NCBI RefSeq assembly: GCF_004087915.1
Contig: NZ_CP035108.1
Location: forward strand, 2,914,001 to 2,978,000
DNA from: Geovibrio thiophilus
Lineage (GTDB): Bacteria; Chrysiogenota; Deferribacteres; Deferribacterales; Geovibrionaceae
DNA length: 64,000 bases
Direction of reading: 5' to 3'
Below are positions 46,071-54,849 of the stretch, one piece after another. Below the pieces are notes generated by a model, which worked only from the letters and a program-made list of their open reading frames with translations, made no database searches and was not told where the DNA came from. The first letter of the stretch is position 1; every line of letters begins with the position of its first letter. The position numbers and the translations under genes are program-made.

Positions 46071-47284
46071 TCGGGAAGCTGACCTTCAAAATCCACAACC
46101 TGCCAAGGCAGACCGCATTTGTTAAGCTCATCCATGAACATATCGGGATCAAGCTGCTCCACGTTGAAAACGCCCGTGTCCTTCCATACATCTTTCAGCA
46201 TCATCATTGCGCCGATCATGGCGGGAACGCCCGTGGTATATGAAACCGCCTGCGCCTGAACCTCTCTGTAGGCTTCTGCGTGATCGCAGACGTTGTAGAT
46301 GTATTTCTTAATCTTTTTGCCGTCCTTCTCGCCGTCAAAAACACAGCCGATTACTGCAAGCCCCTTGTAGTTAGTGCCGAGACTGCCCGGATCGGGGAGC
46401 AAAGCCTTGAGGAACTGAAGCGGGATTATTTTGCAGCCGCCAAAATCCACTTCGTCAATACGGGTCATGCCCACATTCTCAAGCACTTTAAGGTGTGTTA
46501 TGTAGTTCTGTGAGAATGTCATCCAGAAGCGGATTCTCTCCAGACCTTTGATGTTCTTCACAAGCGATTCCATCTCCTCATGAAAGAGAAGATAGCTCTC
46601 TTTTTTGCCCGCCTCGGGATAGTCAAATGAGAAGTGAACGCAGCTGTCGTCAAGTATCGCGGGGGTTTCGATCCATTCTCCGTCCTTCCAGTGGCGCACC
46701 ACCTGAGTCACCTCACGGATGTTTATCTCAGGGTTGAAGTTCGTGGCAAACGGATGCCCGTGGTCACCTGCGTTGCAGTCGAGAATGTCGATTGTGCGGA
46801 TGCTGTCGTACAGGTGCTTCTGTGCGTATGCGCAGAAGATATTCGTCACACCCGGGTCAAACCCGCAGCCGAGAACTGCCATAAGCCCTTTCTCTTTGAA
46901 TTTATCCTGATAAGCCCACTGCCATGAGTATTCAAACTTCGCTTCGTCCTTAGGCTCGTAATTTGCCGTGTCAAGGTAGTTCACCCCTGTCTCAAGGCAT
47001 GCGTCCATGATCGCAAGATCCTGATACGGCAGGGCGACATTAAGCACAAGCTCAGGCTTGCAGTCGTTAATGACACGTACTATGTCGCTGACAACATCCG
47101 CATCCACAGCGTAGGTCTTCACATCGACGCCGTACATTTTCTTAACCTCTGCGGCTATAGCGTCGCACTTCCCCTTCGTCCTGCTGGCAAGAAAGATTTC
47201 CTTAAAAACGTCAGGATGCTGTGCGCACTTCTTCACAACAACATTACCTACGCCGCCCGCACCGATTATGAGCACTTTTGACAT
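46067..47284 (-). CDS. Carboxynorspermidine synthase (saccharopine dehydrogenase family)
   Basis: This 405-aa NADPH-dependent enzyme condenses aspartate semialdehyde with a diamine (putrescine or diaminopropane) to carboxyspermidine or carboxynorspermidine. The Rossmann motif is VLIIGAGGVGNVVVKK at the N-terminus. VLNVALPYQDLAIMDACLET and AVLGCGFDPGVTNIFCAYA are typical of this branch of the saccharopine dehydrogenase family. AAAGGAG lies upstream of the ATG at 47284. It is coupled to nspC and lies about 100 bases after speA. Confidence 0.94.
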   Translation of the reverse strand: MSKVLIIGAGGVGNVVVKKCAQHPDVFKEIFLASRTKGKCDAIAAEVKKMYGVDVKTYAVDADVVSDIVRVINDCKPELVLNVALPYQDLAIMDACLETGVNYLDTANYEPKDEAKFEYSWQWAYQDKFKEKGLMAVLGCGFDPGVTNIFCAYAQKHLYDSIRTIDILDCNAGDHGHPFATNFNPEINIREVTQVVRHWKDGEWIETPAILDDSCVHFSFDYPEAGKKESYLLFHEEMESLVKNIKGLERIRFWMTFSQNYITHLKVLENVGMTRIDEVDFGGCKIIPLQFLKALLPDPGSLGTNYKGLAVIGCVFDGEKDGKKIKKYIYNVCDHAEAYREVQAQAVSYTTGVPAMIGAMMMLKDVWKDTGVFNVEQLDPDMFMDELNKCGLPWQVVDFEGQLPE

Positions 47285-47386
47285 TCGCAAACTCCTTTAT
47301 TCATTAAAATGTTTTATATTTAATTTTTTTAGGAAAACTTTTTAGAAACAAAGCTTCCCTGTAACCCTTCAAAAAACTCACTTTGT

Positions 47387-49312
47387 TTATTCCCTTTCAA
47401 AGTACGTATACCCTCTTAAGCCTTCTTCAAAGCCTTCGAGAATCTGTTTGCGCTCCTTGGGGGTGATGAAGCCTTTGTTTATGGAGTCCTCCGCAAGCTG
47501 CTTCAGGCTTTTTCTGAGGGCTTTTACGTCATATTCCACATATGAGAGGACATCCGCAACGGAATCTCCCTCCAGTTCTTTAATGACCTGATAGCCGCCA
47601 TCATCGTTCACGTGGATTGTCGCCACGTTGGTATCCCCGAAGAGGTTGTGCAGATCTCCGAGGGTTTCCTGATAAGCGCCCACGAGGAACACGCCAAGGT
47701 AATACTCCTCACCGTCCTTCAGCTCATGGAGCATCAGTGCGTTTTTATCGTGCGCATAATCGGGGAAGTTGTCTATCTTTCCGTCGCAGTCGCATGTTAT
47801 ATCGGAGATGATGGCAGGATGCGTCGGTGCCTCATTAAGCCTGTGTATGGGCATAACAGGGAAGATCTGGTTTATAGCCCACACATCCGGCAGCGACTGA
47901 AACAGGCTGAAGTTGCCGTAATACACGTCATACAAAAGACGGTCTATGTCCTGCACGTCCTTGGGAACATGTTTAAGCTCTGAGCCGACTTTGGATATTT
48001 GTATCAGTATATGGCGCACAAGGTTCTCCGCCAGCGCACGGTCACGGAGATTTATCTGACCGTGCTTGAAGAGCTGACGAGCCTGATTTCTGTAGTACAG
48101 CGCATCGTTGCAGCACTCCTGTATCGCCTTGGGCGAAATCATGTCATGTGTGCTGAGAAGGTTCTGTATAAGCTCACTTGGGTTGTCCTTAACATCTTTG
48201 GGCAGCGGACTCGGGTGGAATGAGGAAACATCCAGCACATTAAACAGCAGAACTGAATAATAGGCGACAGTTACCCTGCCCGATTCTGTGATGATTACGG
48301 GATGAGGAATGTCATGCTTGTCCAGCACGGCGATTATGGATTCCACTATGTCGTAGCAGTATTCCTCTACTGAGTAGTTACGGCTTGAGTGGTAGTTTGT
48401 GTTGGAGCCGTCATAATCCACGGCGAGACCGCCGCCGAAGTCGAGATAGCCCATCTTGGCACCTTCGTTAACCAGCTCCTGATATATGCGGCAGGCCTCA
48501 AAAGCTCCGGCGCGAATATCACGGATGTTGGGGATCTGCGAGCCTATATGATAATGAAGAAGCTGAAGACAGTCCAGCATGTCGGACTGCTTGAGCCTGT
48601 CTATAACGTCTATAACCTGACTGATGTTCAGCCCGAAAACGCTTGCGTCTCCGCTGGATTCGCTCCACTGACCTTCCGCATGGGTGGAAAGCTTTATGCG
48701 CACTCCGAGATAGGGGCGAACCTTAAGTTTTTTCGCTCTTTCCAGTATAAGCTCAAGCTCTCCCGGAACTTCGATAACGAAAAAGCATTTAAAGCCCATT
48801 TTTACCGCATAAAGACCGAGATCGATGAACTCCTCGTCCTTGTAGCCGTTGCAGATAAGGCAGGCGTCCCTGTTCTGGAGCATGGATATGGCGGCAATGA
48901 GTTCAGGCTTGCTGCCCGCCTCCAGTCCGTGGTTGAAGTCCTTGCCGAACTGGGCTATGGCCTCAATTACCTGCTCCTGCTGGTTAACTTTTATGGGGAA
49001 GACCCCTTTGTATTCGTTTTTGTAGCCAGTGGCTTTTATCACGTCTCTGAAGGTGTTGTGCAGAAGCTTGATCTGCGAACCGAGAATGTTTTCAATCCTG
49101 AGGATAACAGGCATAGCAAGCCCTCTGTCCTCAACCTCTTTTACTATTTCATGAAGGCTTATCTGCGGTCCGTTCTCCTTGCCGAACGGGGTAACCACCA
49201 CATGCCCCTTCTTGTTGATGGAGAAGTAGTCCGCACCCCACTTGTTTATTCCGTAGAGTTCTTCCGCGTTTGAGATAGTCCAGTTTTTGATAAGCTCAGG
49301 ATTTCGCCACAT
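47387..49312 (-). CDS. speA: Biosynthetic arginine decarboxylase
   Basis: This 641-aa PLP enzyme converts arginine to agmatine. The PLP Lys is in GVFPIKVNQQEQVIEA. Other SpeA segments are GLEAGSKPELIAAIS, LHYHIGSQIPNIRDIR, YLDFGGGLAVDYDGS and the C-terminal MPIHRLNEAPTHPAIISDIT with DGKIDNF. Length equals the usual 630-660. No agmatinase or agmatine deiminase gene is nearby, so the route from agmatine to putrescine is encoded elsewhere. AAGGAGG lies 11 bases before the ATG and a consensus promoter is just upstream. Confidence 0.96.
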   Translation of the reverse strand: MWRNPELIKNWTISNAEELYGINKWGADYFSINKKGHVVVTPFGKENGPQISLHEIVKEVEDRGLAMPVILRIENILGSQIKLLHNTFRDVIKATGYKNEYKGVFPIKVNQQEQVIEAIAQFGKDFNHGLEAGSKPELIAAISMLQNRDACLICNGYKDEEFIDLGLYAVKMGFKCFFVIEVPGELELILERAKKLKVRPYLGVRIKLSTHAEGQWSESSGDASVFGLNISQVIDVIDRLKQSDMLDCLQLLHYHIGSQIPNIRDIRAGAFEACRIYQELVNEGAKMGYLDFGGGLAVDYDGSNTNYHSSRNYSVEEYCYDIVESIIAVLDKHDIPHPVIITESGRVTVAYYSVLLFNVLDVSSFHPSPLPKDVKDNPSELIQNLLSTHDMISPKAIQECCNDALYYRNQARQLFKHGQINLRDRALAENLVRHILIQISKVGSELKHVPKDVQDIDRLLYDVYYGNFSLFQSLPDVWAINQIFPVMPIHRLNEAPTHPAIISDITCDCDGKIDNFPDYAHDKNALMLHELKDGEEYYLGVFLVGAYQETLGDLHNLFGDTNVATIHVNDDGGYQVIKELEGDSVADVLSYVEYDVKALRKSLKQLAEDSINKGFITPKERKQILEGFEEGLRGYTYFERE

Positions 49313-49349
49313 CTAGTTTAAGGCCTCCTTAAAATGGTAAAAACAGGTT

Positions 49350-49378
49350 TATTTACGAAAAAACTGGGTATGTGTCAA
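49350..49378 (-). promoter_or_regulatory. Promoter of speA
   Basis: On the minus strand TTGACA (49373-49378) and TAAATA (49350-49355) are 17 bases apart. Predicted start near 49343, about 30 bases before the speA ATG. Confidence 0.6.
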
Positions 49379-49439
49379 TAAAATTATATGTCCGGTCTTT
49401 GAAAACGCTTATTCCGCATGGGCTTGAAAAATTTCAGAA

Positions 49440-49470
49440 AAAAGTCATATTTTGCAAAAGTATGACTTTT
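49440..49470. repeat. Perfect inverted repeat upstream of speA
   Basis: AAAAGTCATA (49440-49449) and TATGACTTTT (49461-49470) form a 10-bp stem with an 11-base loop that is itself partly palindromic (TTTTGCAAAA). On the minus strand a T6 run ends the second arm, so it may be a terminator for transcripts coming from the TetR side, or an operator. The surrounding 49471-49740 is AT-rich and I see no gene in it. Confidence 0.45.
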
Positions 49471-49749
49471 GATGCTTCGCTCTCATTGAAGATGAATGCT
49501 CATTCAGTGCTTTTTATGTTTTTTCCTGTAAAACTGACAATATACGCAGAGATTTTTTTAATATTTTTTTATTTTTCGCCAAGGCAGGAAGCTCTAAAGC
49601 CTGCGGACAGTAATGTTTTGGCTTAGTTACTGATAATATATGCAAAAGATACGGCAGACACCATAAAAACCGCATGACGGTAAAACGCGGGGACAGAGAC
49701 ACAGTGTTCCGGACTGGCGGCAAACTCGGAATGTGATATTGAATACAGA

Positions 49750-49823
49750 GGGGATTGCTTCACAAAAGCTCGCAATGACAAAAATTTATGTCACTGTAAG
49801 GAGCAAGGCGGCGTGGCAGTCTC
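49750..49823. repeat. Dispersed inverted-repeat element, copy B
   Basis: GGATTGCTTCAC ... CGCAATGACA ... TGTCACTG ... GGAGCAAGGCGGCG and GCAGTCTC closely match 7025-7097 in order and spacing. Confidence 0.6.
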
Positions 49824-49866
49824 GGCTTTTTGTACCCTTGATAACAGCCTCAAACGCTGGGACAGA

Positions 49867-49911
49867 AACCCCGCAGGAGGAAAACTGGTCATAAACCCCC
49901 TGCGGGTTTTT
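49867..49911. terminator. Terminator between the repeat and the TetR gene
   Basis: AACCCCGCAGG and CCTGCGGGTT form a stem with one bulge and a long loop. TTTTT follows on the plus strand; on the minus strand, downstream of the TetR gene, only TTT follows. No plus-strand gene is seen before it. Confidence 0.5.
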
Positions 49912-49975
49912 ATCGAAGAGAGCTTTTCAGCCCGTCTTTCCTGATTAAGACGCTTAAAAGATTAAAAAAGTTTAC

Positions 49976-50575
49976 TCATAATGGTTTTTTTTCTATGAAA
50001 CCCTCGGTATAAATTTTTTCAAGCCCTCTGACAGCTTTTTCGATGTCAGGCTCTTCCGCGCCGTCAAAGATCCATGTATCCATTATCGATGCCAGAGCTC
50101 CCCCTGTCACCGCTTTGAATATGAGGGGATCAACATTATTAAAATCGCCGTCCAGAGTTCCCTGCGCCCATATTGAGCTGAAATGCTCCTCTCCAATGCG
50201 CCTTGAAATTTCCGCATTGTGCTTATAAGTAGTAATCTCCTTCTGGTATCTTACGTAGTCTTTACGTGTCCTGTATATTTCAAAAACGAACCTTGAAGTA
50301 TCCCTCAGCTTTTCCGGCGCGCTTTTGCTGCTGCCGCGTATTTCCCGCAGACCGTCGATGATCGGCTCTATTGTCTGCTGCTCTACGAAGTCCATGAGGT
50401 CTTCTTTGTTTTTGAAATAGTTATAAAGTGTTCCCTTGGAGACCCCTGCCTTTGCGGCAACCTCCTCCATCGTCAGCTTTTCGCTGCCGGACTCATGGAG
50501 TATTTCCATAACGCTGTCGTACACTGTGTCTTTAATAAGCTTGTTTACTATCTGCCGCCTGTCTATCCTGTGCAT
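49976..50575 (-). CDS. TetR-family transcriptional regulator
   Basis: This 199-aa regulator has the TetR helix-turn-helix at about residues 25-55 (KLTMEEVAAKAGVSKGTLYN followed by YFKNKEDLM). The C-terminal ligand-binding region has no recognisable effector. The start at 50575 has GGAG 6 bases upstream; a TTG further up at 50599 is less likely. An inverted repeat just upstream overlaps the predicted transcription start, which suggests self-repression. The target genes are not evident, because the neighbours face other ways. Confidence 0.92.
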   Translation of the reverse strand: MHRIDRRQIVNKLIKDTVYDSVMEILHESGSEKLTMEEVAAKAGVSKGTLYNYFKNKEDLMDFVEQQTIEPIIDGLREIRGSSKSAPEKLRDTSRFVFEIYRTRKDYVRYQKEITTYKHNAEISRRIGEEHFSSIWAQGTLDGDFNNVDPLIFKAVTGGALASIMDTWIFDGAEEPDIEKAVRGLEKIYTEGFIEKKPL

Positions 50576-50600
50576 GGCAAACTCCGTCCTCTGACTCAAG

Positions 50601-50655
50601 GGTCATTAAGATGACTATATGGTCATTATTATAATGCGCAGTCAGGATTAGGCAA
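50601..50655 (-). promoter_or_regulatory. Promoter and operator of the TetR gene
   Basis: On the minus strand TATAAT (50628-50633) has TTGCCT (50650-50655) 16 bases upstream. The inverted repeat ATGAC-N6-GTCAT (50611-50626) covers the expected start site, and a third GGTCATTA half-site begins at 50601. Confidence 0.6.
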
Positions 50656-50719
50656 TGGGAATGTTGGGAAGGTTACAAATATTTACAGAAAAAGCCGGAG
50701 GAAGCCCGTTTTGGCGGGT

Positions 50720-51784
50720 TTATCTGTCGAAGTCATAGTCGGCGGGATTAAGCCCCATTTTGCGGATTCGGTTGCTCCACTGCTGCCTTGCGAGATTCTG
50801 AAGGTCTTTCACCTTGTCGTGTTCGTCAACAATCTCTATGCCGATCAGCGTTTCGATAACGTCCTCAAGGGTCACTATACCCGCTGTGCCGCCGTATTCG
50901 TCAATCACGAGGGATATGTGCGCCCTGTCCTTTATCAGCCCCGTGAAGTGCCTGCTGATTGATATTGATTCGGGCACGGCGTTTATGGGGCGTCTGAATT
51001 CTGAAAGAGGAGTGTCTTTCATATCACGCACGGCGTAAAGCAGTATATCGCTTCTGAGCACGAAGCCGGTTATGTCGTCCAGAGCTGTTTTATACACAGG
51101 AATACGGGAAAAAACCATTTCCGGATGCCTTGCCAGAACCTCACCGACAGTAGTGTCCTCTCGGAGGGCGAACATAACTGTTCTCGGAGTCATTATGTGC
51201 TTCACTGTGAGCTTTTTCAGCATGAAAAGATTGGTAAGAATCAGCGATTCCTGCTCACTGAACACGCCGCCTTTTATCCCCTGCTGTGTAAGAATAAGGA
51301 ATTCATCATGATTTATCACGCCTGATTCTTTGCTTTTAGGGAGTATTTTTGTCATCAGATTGGTGAGGAACACCAGAGGCTTCATGGTAAACATGGTAAA
51401 CCTGAGCACAGGAAGCATCGGGACGGCTATCTGTTTCCAGAAGACAGCGCCCAGCGTCTTGGGCAGAATCTCTGACAGAATGAGAATAAGCAGCGTGAGT
51501 ATCACGGAGATTACACCGAGATAGGCATCCCCGAAAATTTTGGTTGCCTGAGCGCCCGCACCGGCGGCGCCTATGGTGTGGGCTATGGTGTTAAGGCTTA
51601 AAATAGCGGACAGAGGCGCCTCTATGTCTTTTTTAAGCTCGGTGTATGTCTTGCCTGCCTTGGGGTTTTTCTGTTCAAGCTGAATGGCGTATACGGGAGT
51701 CATGCTGAGGAGAACCGCTTCCATTACGGAGCAGAGGAAGGAGAGCCCGAGGGCTACAATAATGTAGGTAAAGAGGGTTAGCAT
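50720..51784 (-). CDS. CNNM/CorC-type membrane transporter with CBS pair
   Basis: This 354-aa inner-membrane protein has a DUF21/CNNM domain with about four helices (residues 1-175; LFTYIIVALGLSFLCSVMEA, GVISVILTLLILILSEILPK) and a cytoplasmic CBS pair (VKHIMTPRTVMFAL, ISLVIDEYGGTAGIVTLEDV). The typical C-terminal CorC domain is short or absent. Relatives move Mg2+ or other divalent ions. I start it at 51784, where the first helix begins; AGGAG lies 16 bases upstream, a poor spacing, so a non-ATG start slightly earlier is possible. Confidence 0.88.
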   Translation of the reverse strand: MLTLFTYIIVALGLSFLCSVMEAVLLSMTPVYAIQLEQKNPKAGKTYTELKKDIEAPLSAILSLNTIAHTIGAAGAGAQATKIFGDAYLGVISVILTLLILILSEILPKTLGAVFWKQIAVPMLPVLRFTMFTMKPLVFLTNLMTKILPKSKESGVINHDEFLILTQQGIKGGVFSEQESLILTNLFMLKKLTVKHIMTPRTVMFALREDTTVGEVLARHPEMVFSRIPVYKTALDDITGFVLRSDILLYAVRDMKDTPLSEFRRPINAVPESISISRHFTGLIKDRAHISLVIDEYGGTAGIVTLEDVIETLIGIEIVDEHDKVKDLQNLARQQWSNRIRKMGLNPADYDFDR

Positions 51785-52028
51785 ACAGGTGCTTAAGTAA
51801 CTCCTGAAAAGATTTTTATAAATAATACAGAAAGGCACGGGCAGTGTCCATATAAATCGGGAAAATTTTAAGATTCGCATAAAAAGTGTTCGGATGGATT
51901 ATGAAAAAAGCACAAAATTATTAAAACTCTTTCAGTCCGCGATTCTTCCTGTTTGACTTGCAATAATACAGCGCAAAGAGTATTAATGGCATTACTTCAT
52001 ATATTAAATATCTACGGTCAGGAATAAG

Positions 52029-52958
52029 ATGCAGCAGAGCCAGCTTAAGGGTTCCAGATATGTGGTTCCTAAAAAAAATTTTATTTTAAGATTTGCCTAC
52101 AATCAGTTTCTCATTATTCTCGGCAGCATTCTTGCCGCCTTCGGATACGTGGTTTTTCAGGTTCCTTTTCAGATCGCTGCGGGCGGTATCAGCGGTCTTG
52201 CCATAATAATAAATGAATATTCAGGGCTCACGGTGGGCATGCTGTACTTTCTTTTCAATATTCCTCTGCTTGTTGTGGGATATTACCAGCTCGGCGGGCT
52301 GAAGTTCATCTTTTCCACAATCAACTCCGTCATCACCTTCTCCGCGGCTTCGGATCTGTTTGTGCGTCTGCTCCCTGTTTATATGGATGTTTTCCCCTTA
52401 TCACAGGATCTGCTCCTTAACTGCATATACGCCGGTGTTTCTGTCGGGCTGGGCGCGGGGATAATATACCGTGCGGGCGGAAGCATGGGCGGGACAAGCA
52501 TTCCCGCCAGAATCCTCCAGAAACGCATGGGGTTTCCCCTCAGCCAGTCTTATCTCTACACGGATATGATCGTGATTGTTCTTGCCGGATTTGTTTTCAG
52601 CTGGGAAAAGGCTATGCTTGCGCTGCTTACCCTTCTTCTCGGAGGTATGGCGTCCGATTTTGTGCTTGAGGGTGTGAGTCAGGTGCGGATCGCTTGGATA
52701 ATCACAGACAACCCAAAGGTAATGAGCCGCACTCTCATGGCGGAGCTTCAGCGCGGAGTGAGCATGTGGCAGATGACCGGAGCTTATTCGGACACTGAGC
52801 GCACAATGATTTACTGCACAGTGAGACGCTCGCAGGTTTCCGACCTCAAATTCCTCGTCGCAGCCATTGATCCCAAGGCTTTCCTTGTCATAGGAACGGC
52901 TCAGCAGGCATGGGGCGGAACCGGATTCACCCACCTTAAATCACCTTCCGGCAGATAA
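52029..52958 (+). CDS. YitT-family membrane protein (DUF161/DUF2179)
   Basis: This 309-aa inner-membrane protein has five to six helices in the first 220 residues. AAGGISGLAIIINEYSGLTVG and GAGIIYRAGGSMGGTSIPAR are family signatures. The last 80 residues form the DUF2179 domain (MYTVVxRSQ-like: MIYCTVRRSQVSDLKFLVAA), ending in a Gly-rich segment GTGFTH. The function is unproven. AGGA is the ribosome site. It is divergent from the CorC-like gene. Confidence 0.93.
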   Translation: MQQSQLKGSRYVVPKKNFILRFAYNQFLIILGSILAAFGYVVFQVPFQIAAGGISGLAIIINEYSGLTVGMLYFLFNIPLLVVGYYQLGGLKFIFSTINSVITFSAASDLFVRLLPVYMDVFPLSQDLLLNCIYAGVSVGLGAGIIYRAGGSMGGTSIPARILQKRMGFPLSQSYLYTDMIVIVLAGFVFSWEKAMLALLTLLLGGMASDFVLEGVSQVRIAWIITDNPKVMSRTLMAELQRGVSMWQMTGAYSDTERTMIYCTVRRSQVSDLKFLVAAIDPKAFLVIGTAQQAWGGTGFTHLKSPSGR

Positions 52959-53106
52959 CAATAATCATTTATTTCTAAAAAACCGGCAGGGAGCGGTTCC
53001 TTCTCTCTATGTCCACAGTCATTATATATAATGATTTTAACTTTACGTGACCCTCCCGTATTGCGTTTTTGTGAAAAATCAATATGATTAATGCCGAAGG
53101 CGGACT

Positions 53107-54480
53107 ATGAAAAGCTTTAAGCTGATTGCGGAAATATCTGATAGACCGCTTTTTCTGCTTGACGGTGAGGGAACTGTCCTCGGTTTTAACAAAAGAGCTT
53201 CCGAGCTTTACTCACTGTGCGCGGAAAATGCGGGAAATGTGAAGATTTGTTCTCTCTGCCGTAACACTGACAGACAGTGCTCTTTTTCAAATCTTTTCTC
53301 CGGCGGCTACAGACAGAAAATAACTCACGGAGCAGTACACAGGCTTGCGGCGGACAAATCCGTCAGAGTTACGCTGGAGCTTTACCCTTTTTCCGAAGAC
53401 GGAGAAGAGCCGGACGGGAAGATAATCTGCGCCGTAAGGCAGACAGAGAACGAAGTGTTCCCCTCTGAGAGCGGGGAGAAGGTTCCGTTTGTGCTCAACA
53501 GTCTTTCCGCCATGGTTTATGTGATAAACCCCTCAAACAGCACCATGCTTTACATAAACAGCCACGCGCTGGAAGCTCTGGGGTGCGGAGAAAGCTGGCA
53601 GGGCGAAAAATGCTGGAAGGTGATACACGGTCGTGATGAAAAATGCTCCCACTGCGGCATGGACAGTGAAAGCTTTTCGGAATCATCCGCTGAGGAAGTG
53701 TTCAACAACCGCACCGGAAGATGGTATTTTGAAACAGGACGGCTCATCGGGTGGGACGGCGGCAGATCTGCCCGACTTGTCATAGCTCACGACATAGACG
53801 AAAGGAAGAAGCTTGAGCTTCTCCGTGAGGATGTGGAGCGGATAATGCGCCATGATCTCAAAACGCCGCTCAACGCCATTTATCTCCTCGGGCAGACTCT
53901 TGAAGCCTCATCCGAATCTGAGGACACACGGTTTCTTGCCTCAAAAATAATTGAATCATGCTTTCAGCTTAATGCGATGATAAATCTCTCTCAGGTGCTT
54001 TACCGTCTGGAGAGGGGAGACTATACTGTTAAGAAAAGGGACGTTCTTCTCGATGAACTTCTCGGAAGGGTCTGCTCACACCTTGAAGGTCTTGCCGCAT
54101 CCTACAGAGTGAAGATCAGAAAGGTTTTTCAGGCAGACACACCCGGCGGTTTCATTGTCAGGGCGGATGATCTTCTTCTGTACTCATGCCTTTCCAACCT
54201 TGTCACAAATGCGATCGAAGCCTCGCCGGAAGGGGAAACAGTTCAGGTTGAATGTGAAAAAACCAACGGACGGGACGTAATCGCGGTGAGCAACAAAGGG
54301 GAGATCCCCCGGGAAATTGTAGACAGGTTTTTTGAAAAATACATAACAAAAGGCAAGACAGCGGGAACAGGACTGGGCACATACTCAGCAAAGCTTCTGG
54401 CAGAGGCGCACGGCGGAACCATCTCTTTTATGACCGGAGAGGGCTTCACCCGAGTAACCGTCAGCCTGCCTGCGGACTAG
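53107..54480 (+). CDS. Soluble PAS-PAS sensor histidine kinase with cysteine-rich PAS domains
   Basis: This 457-aa cytoplasmic kinase has two PAS domains, a HisKA domain with the phosphorylated His in IMRHDLKTPLNAIYLL, and an HATPase domain (N-box NLVTNAIEASPEG, then TAGTGLGTYSAKLLAEAHGG). PAS 1 contains ICSLCRNTDRQCSF and PAS 2 contains CWKVIHGRDEKCSHCG. The second Cys pattern occurs in many bacterial PAS domains; a redox or metal-sensing role is possible but unproven. No membrane helix is seen. Its end is 15 bases from the convergent receiver gene, which could be its partner. Confidence 0.9.
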   Translation: MKSFKLIAEISDRPLFLLDGEGTVLGFNKRASELYSLCAENAGNVKICSLCRNTDRQCSFSNLFSGGYRQKITHGAVHRLAADKSVRVTLELYPFSEDGEEPDGKIICAVRQTENEVFPSESGEKVPFVLNSLSAMVYVINPSNSTMLYINSHALEALGCGESWQGEKCWKVIHGRDEKCSHCGMDSESFSESSAEEVFNNRTGRWYFETGRLIGWDGGRSARLVIAHDIDERKKLELLREDVERIMRHDLKTPLNAIYLLGQTLEASSESEDTRFLASKIIESCFQLNAMINLSQVLYRLERGDYTVKKRDVLLDELLGRVCSHLEGLAASYRVKIRKVFQADTPGGFIVRADDLLLYSCLSNLVTNAIEASPEGETVQVECEKTNGRDVIAVSNKGEIPREIVDRFFEKYITKGKTAGTGLGTYSAKLLAEAHGGTISFMTGEGFTRVTVSLPAD

Positions 54481-54495
54481 CCCGCTTCTATTTCA

Positions 54496-54849
54496 TCAGG
54501 CAAACGCCGCTTCAAGACTCTTCATAAGCTCCTTTGTATCGATCGGCTTGTAGAGGATCGTCACTCCCGCATCATCAAGCTGCTTGGCTTCATCACGGTA
54601 AGCGGTGGTGACGATGATCGGGGTCACGGTATTCTGCTCCCTTATTTTTCTAATCAGCTCGAATCCGCTCATAACCGGCATCGAAAGATCAGTCACTACG
54701 GCGTCCACCTTATTCGCCTCAAAGAGCGAGAGAGCATCCCTACCGTTGCTGGCAATGAGAGTATCCGGGTATTTCTTGCTTATGAATTTTCCCAGTATTT
54801 TCTGTATAATTATGTCGTCTTCAGCGTAAAGGATCGTCTTATTATTCAT
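54496..54849 (-). CDS. Single-domain response regulator next to the sensor kinase
   Basis: This 117-aa receiver has ILYAEDDIIIQKIL with the acidic pair, the phosphoacceptor Asp in AVVTDLSMPVMSG, the switch Thr in IIVTTAYRDEA and the Lys in ILYKPIDTKEL. The start at 54849 overlaps the stop of the upstream Cache kinase by 8 bases, so it is that kinase's likely partner. A longer frame to 54957 lies inside the kinase gene and is not needed. No output domain is present. Confidence 0.93.
   Translation of the reverse strand: MNNKTILYAEDDIIIQKILGKFISKKYPDTLIASNGRDALSLFEANKVDAVVTDLSMPVMSGFELIRKIREQNTVTPIIVTTAYRDEAKQLDDAGVTILYKPIDTKELMKSLEAAFA

Noticed and set aside
48389-49273. 294-codon plus-strand open frame opposite speA
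   Set aside because: It is antisense to a textbook speA gene, has no ribosome site and encodes no recognisable domain; the frame is a by-product of codon bias.
49372-49723. Short frames (60-85 codons) on both strands in the gap upstream of speA
   Set aside because: AT-rich, low-complexity translations with no ribosome site; one overlaps the speA promoter and the inverted repeat.
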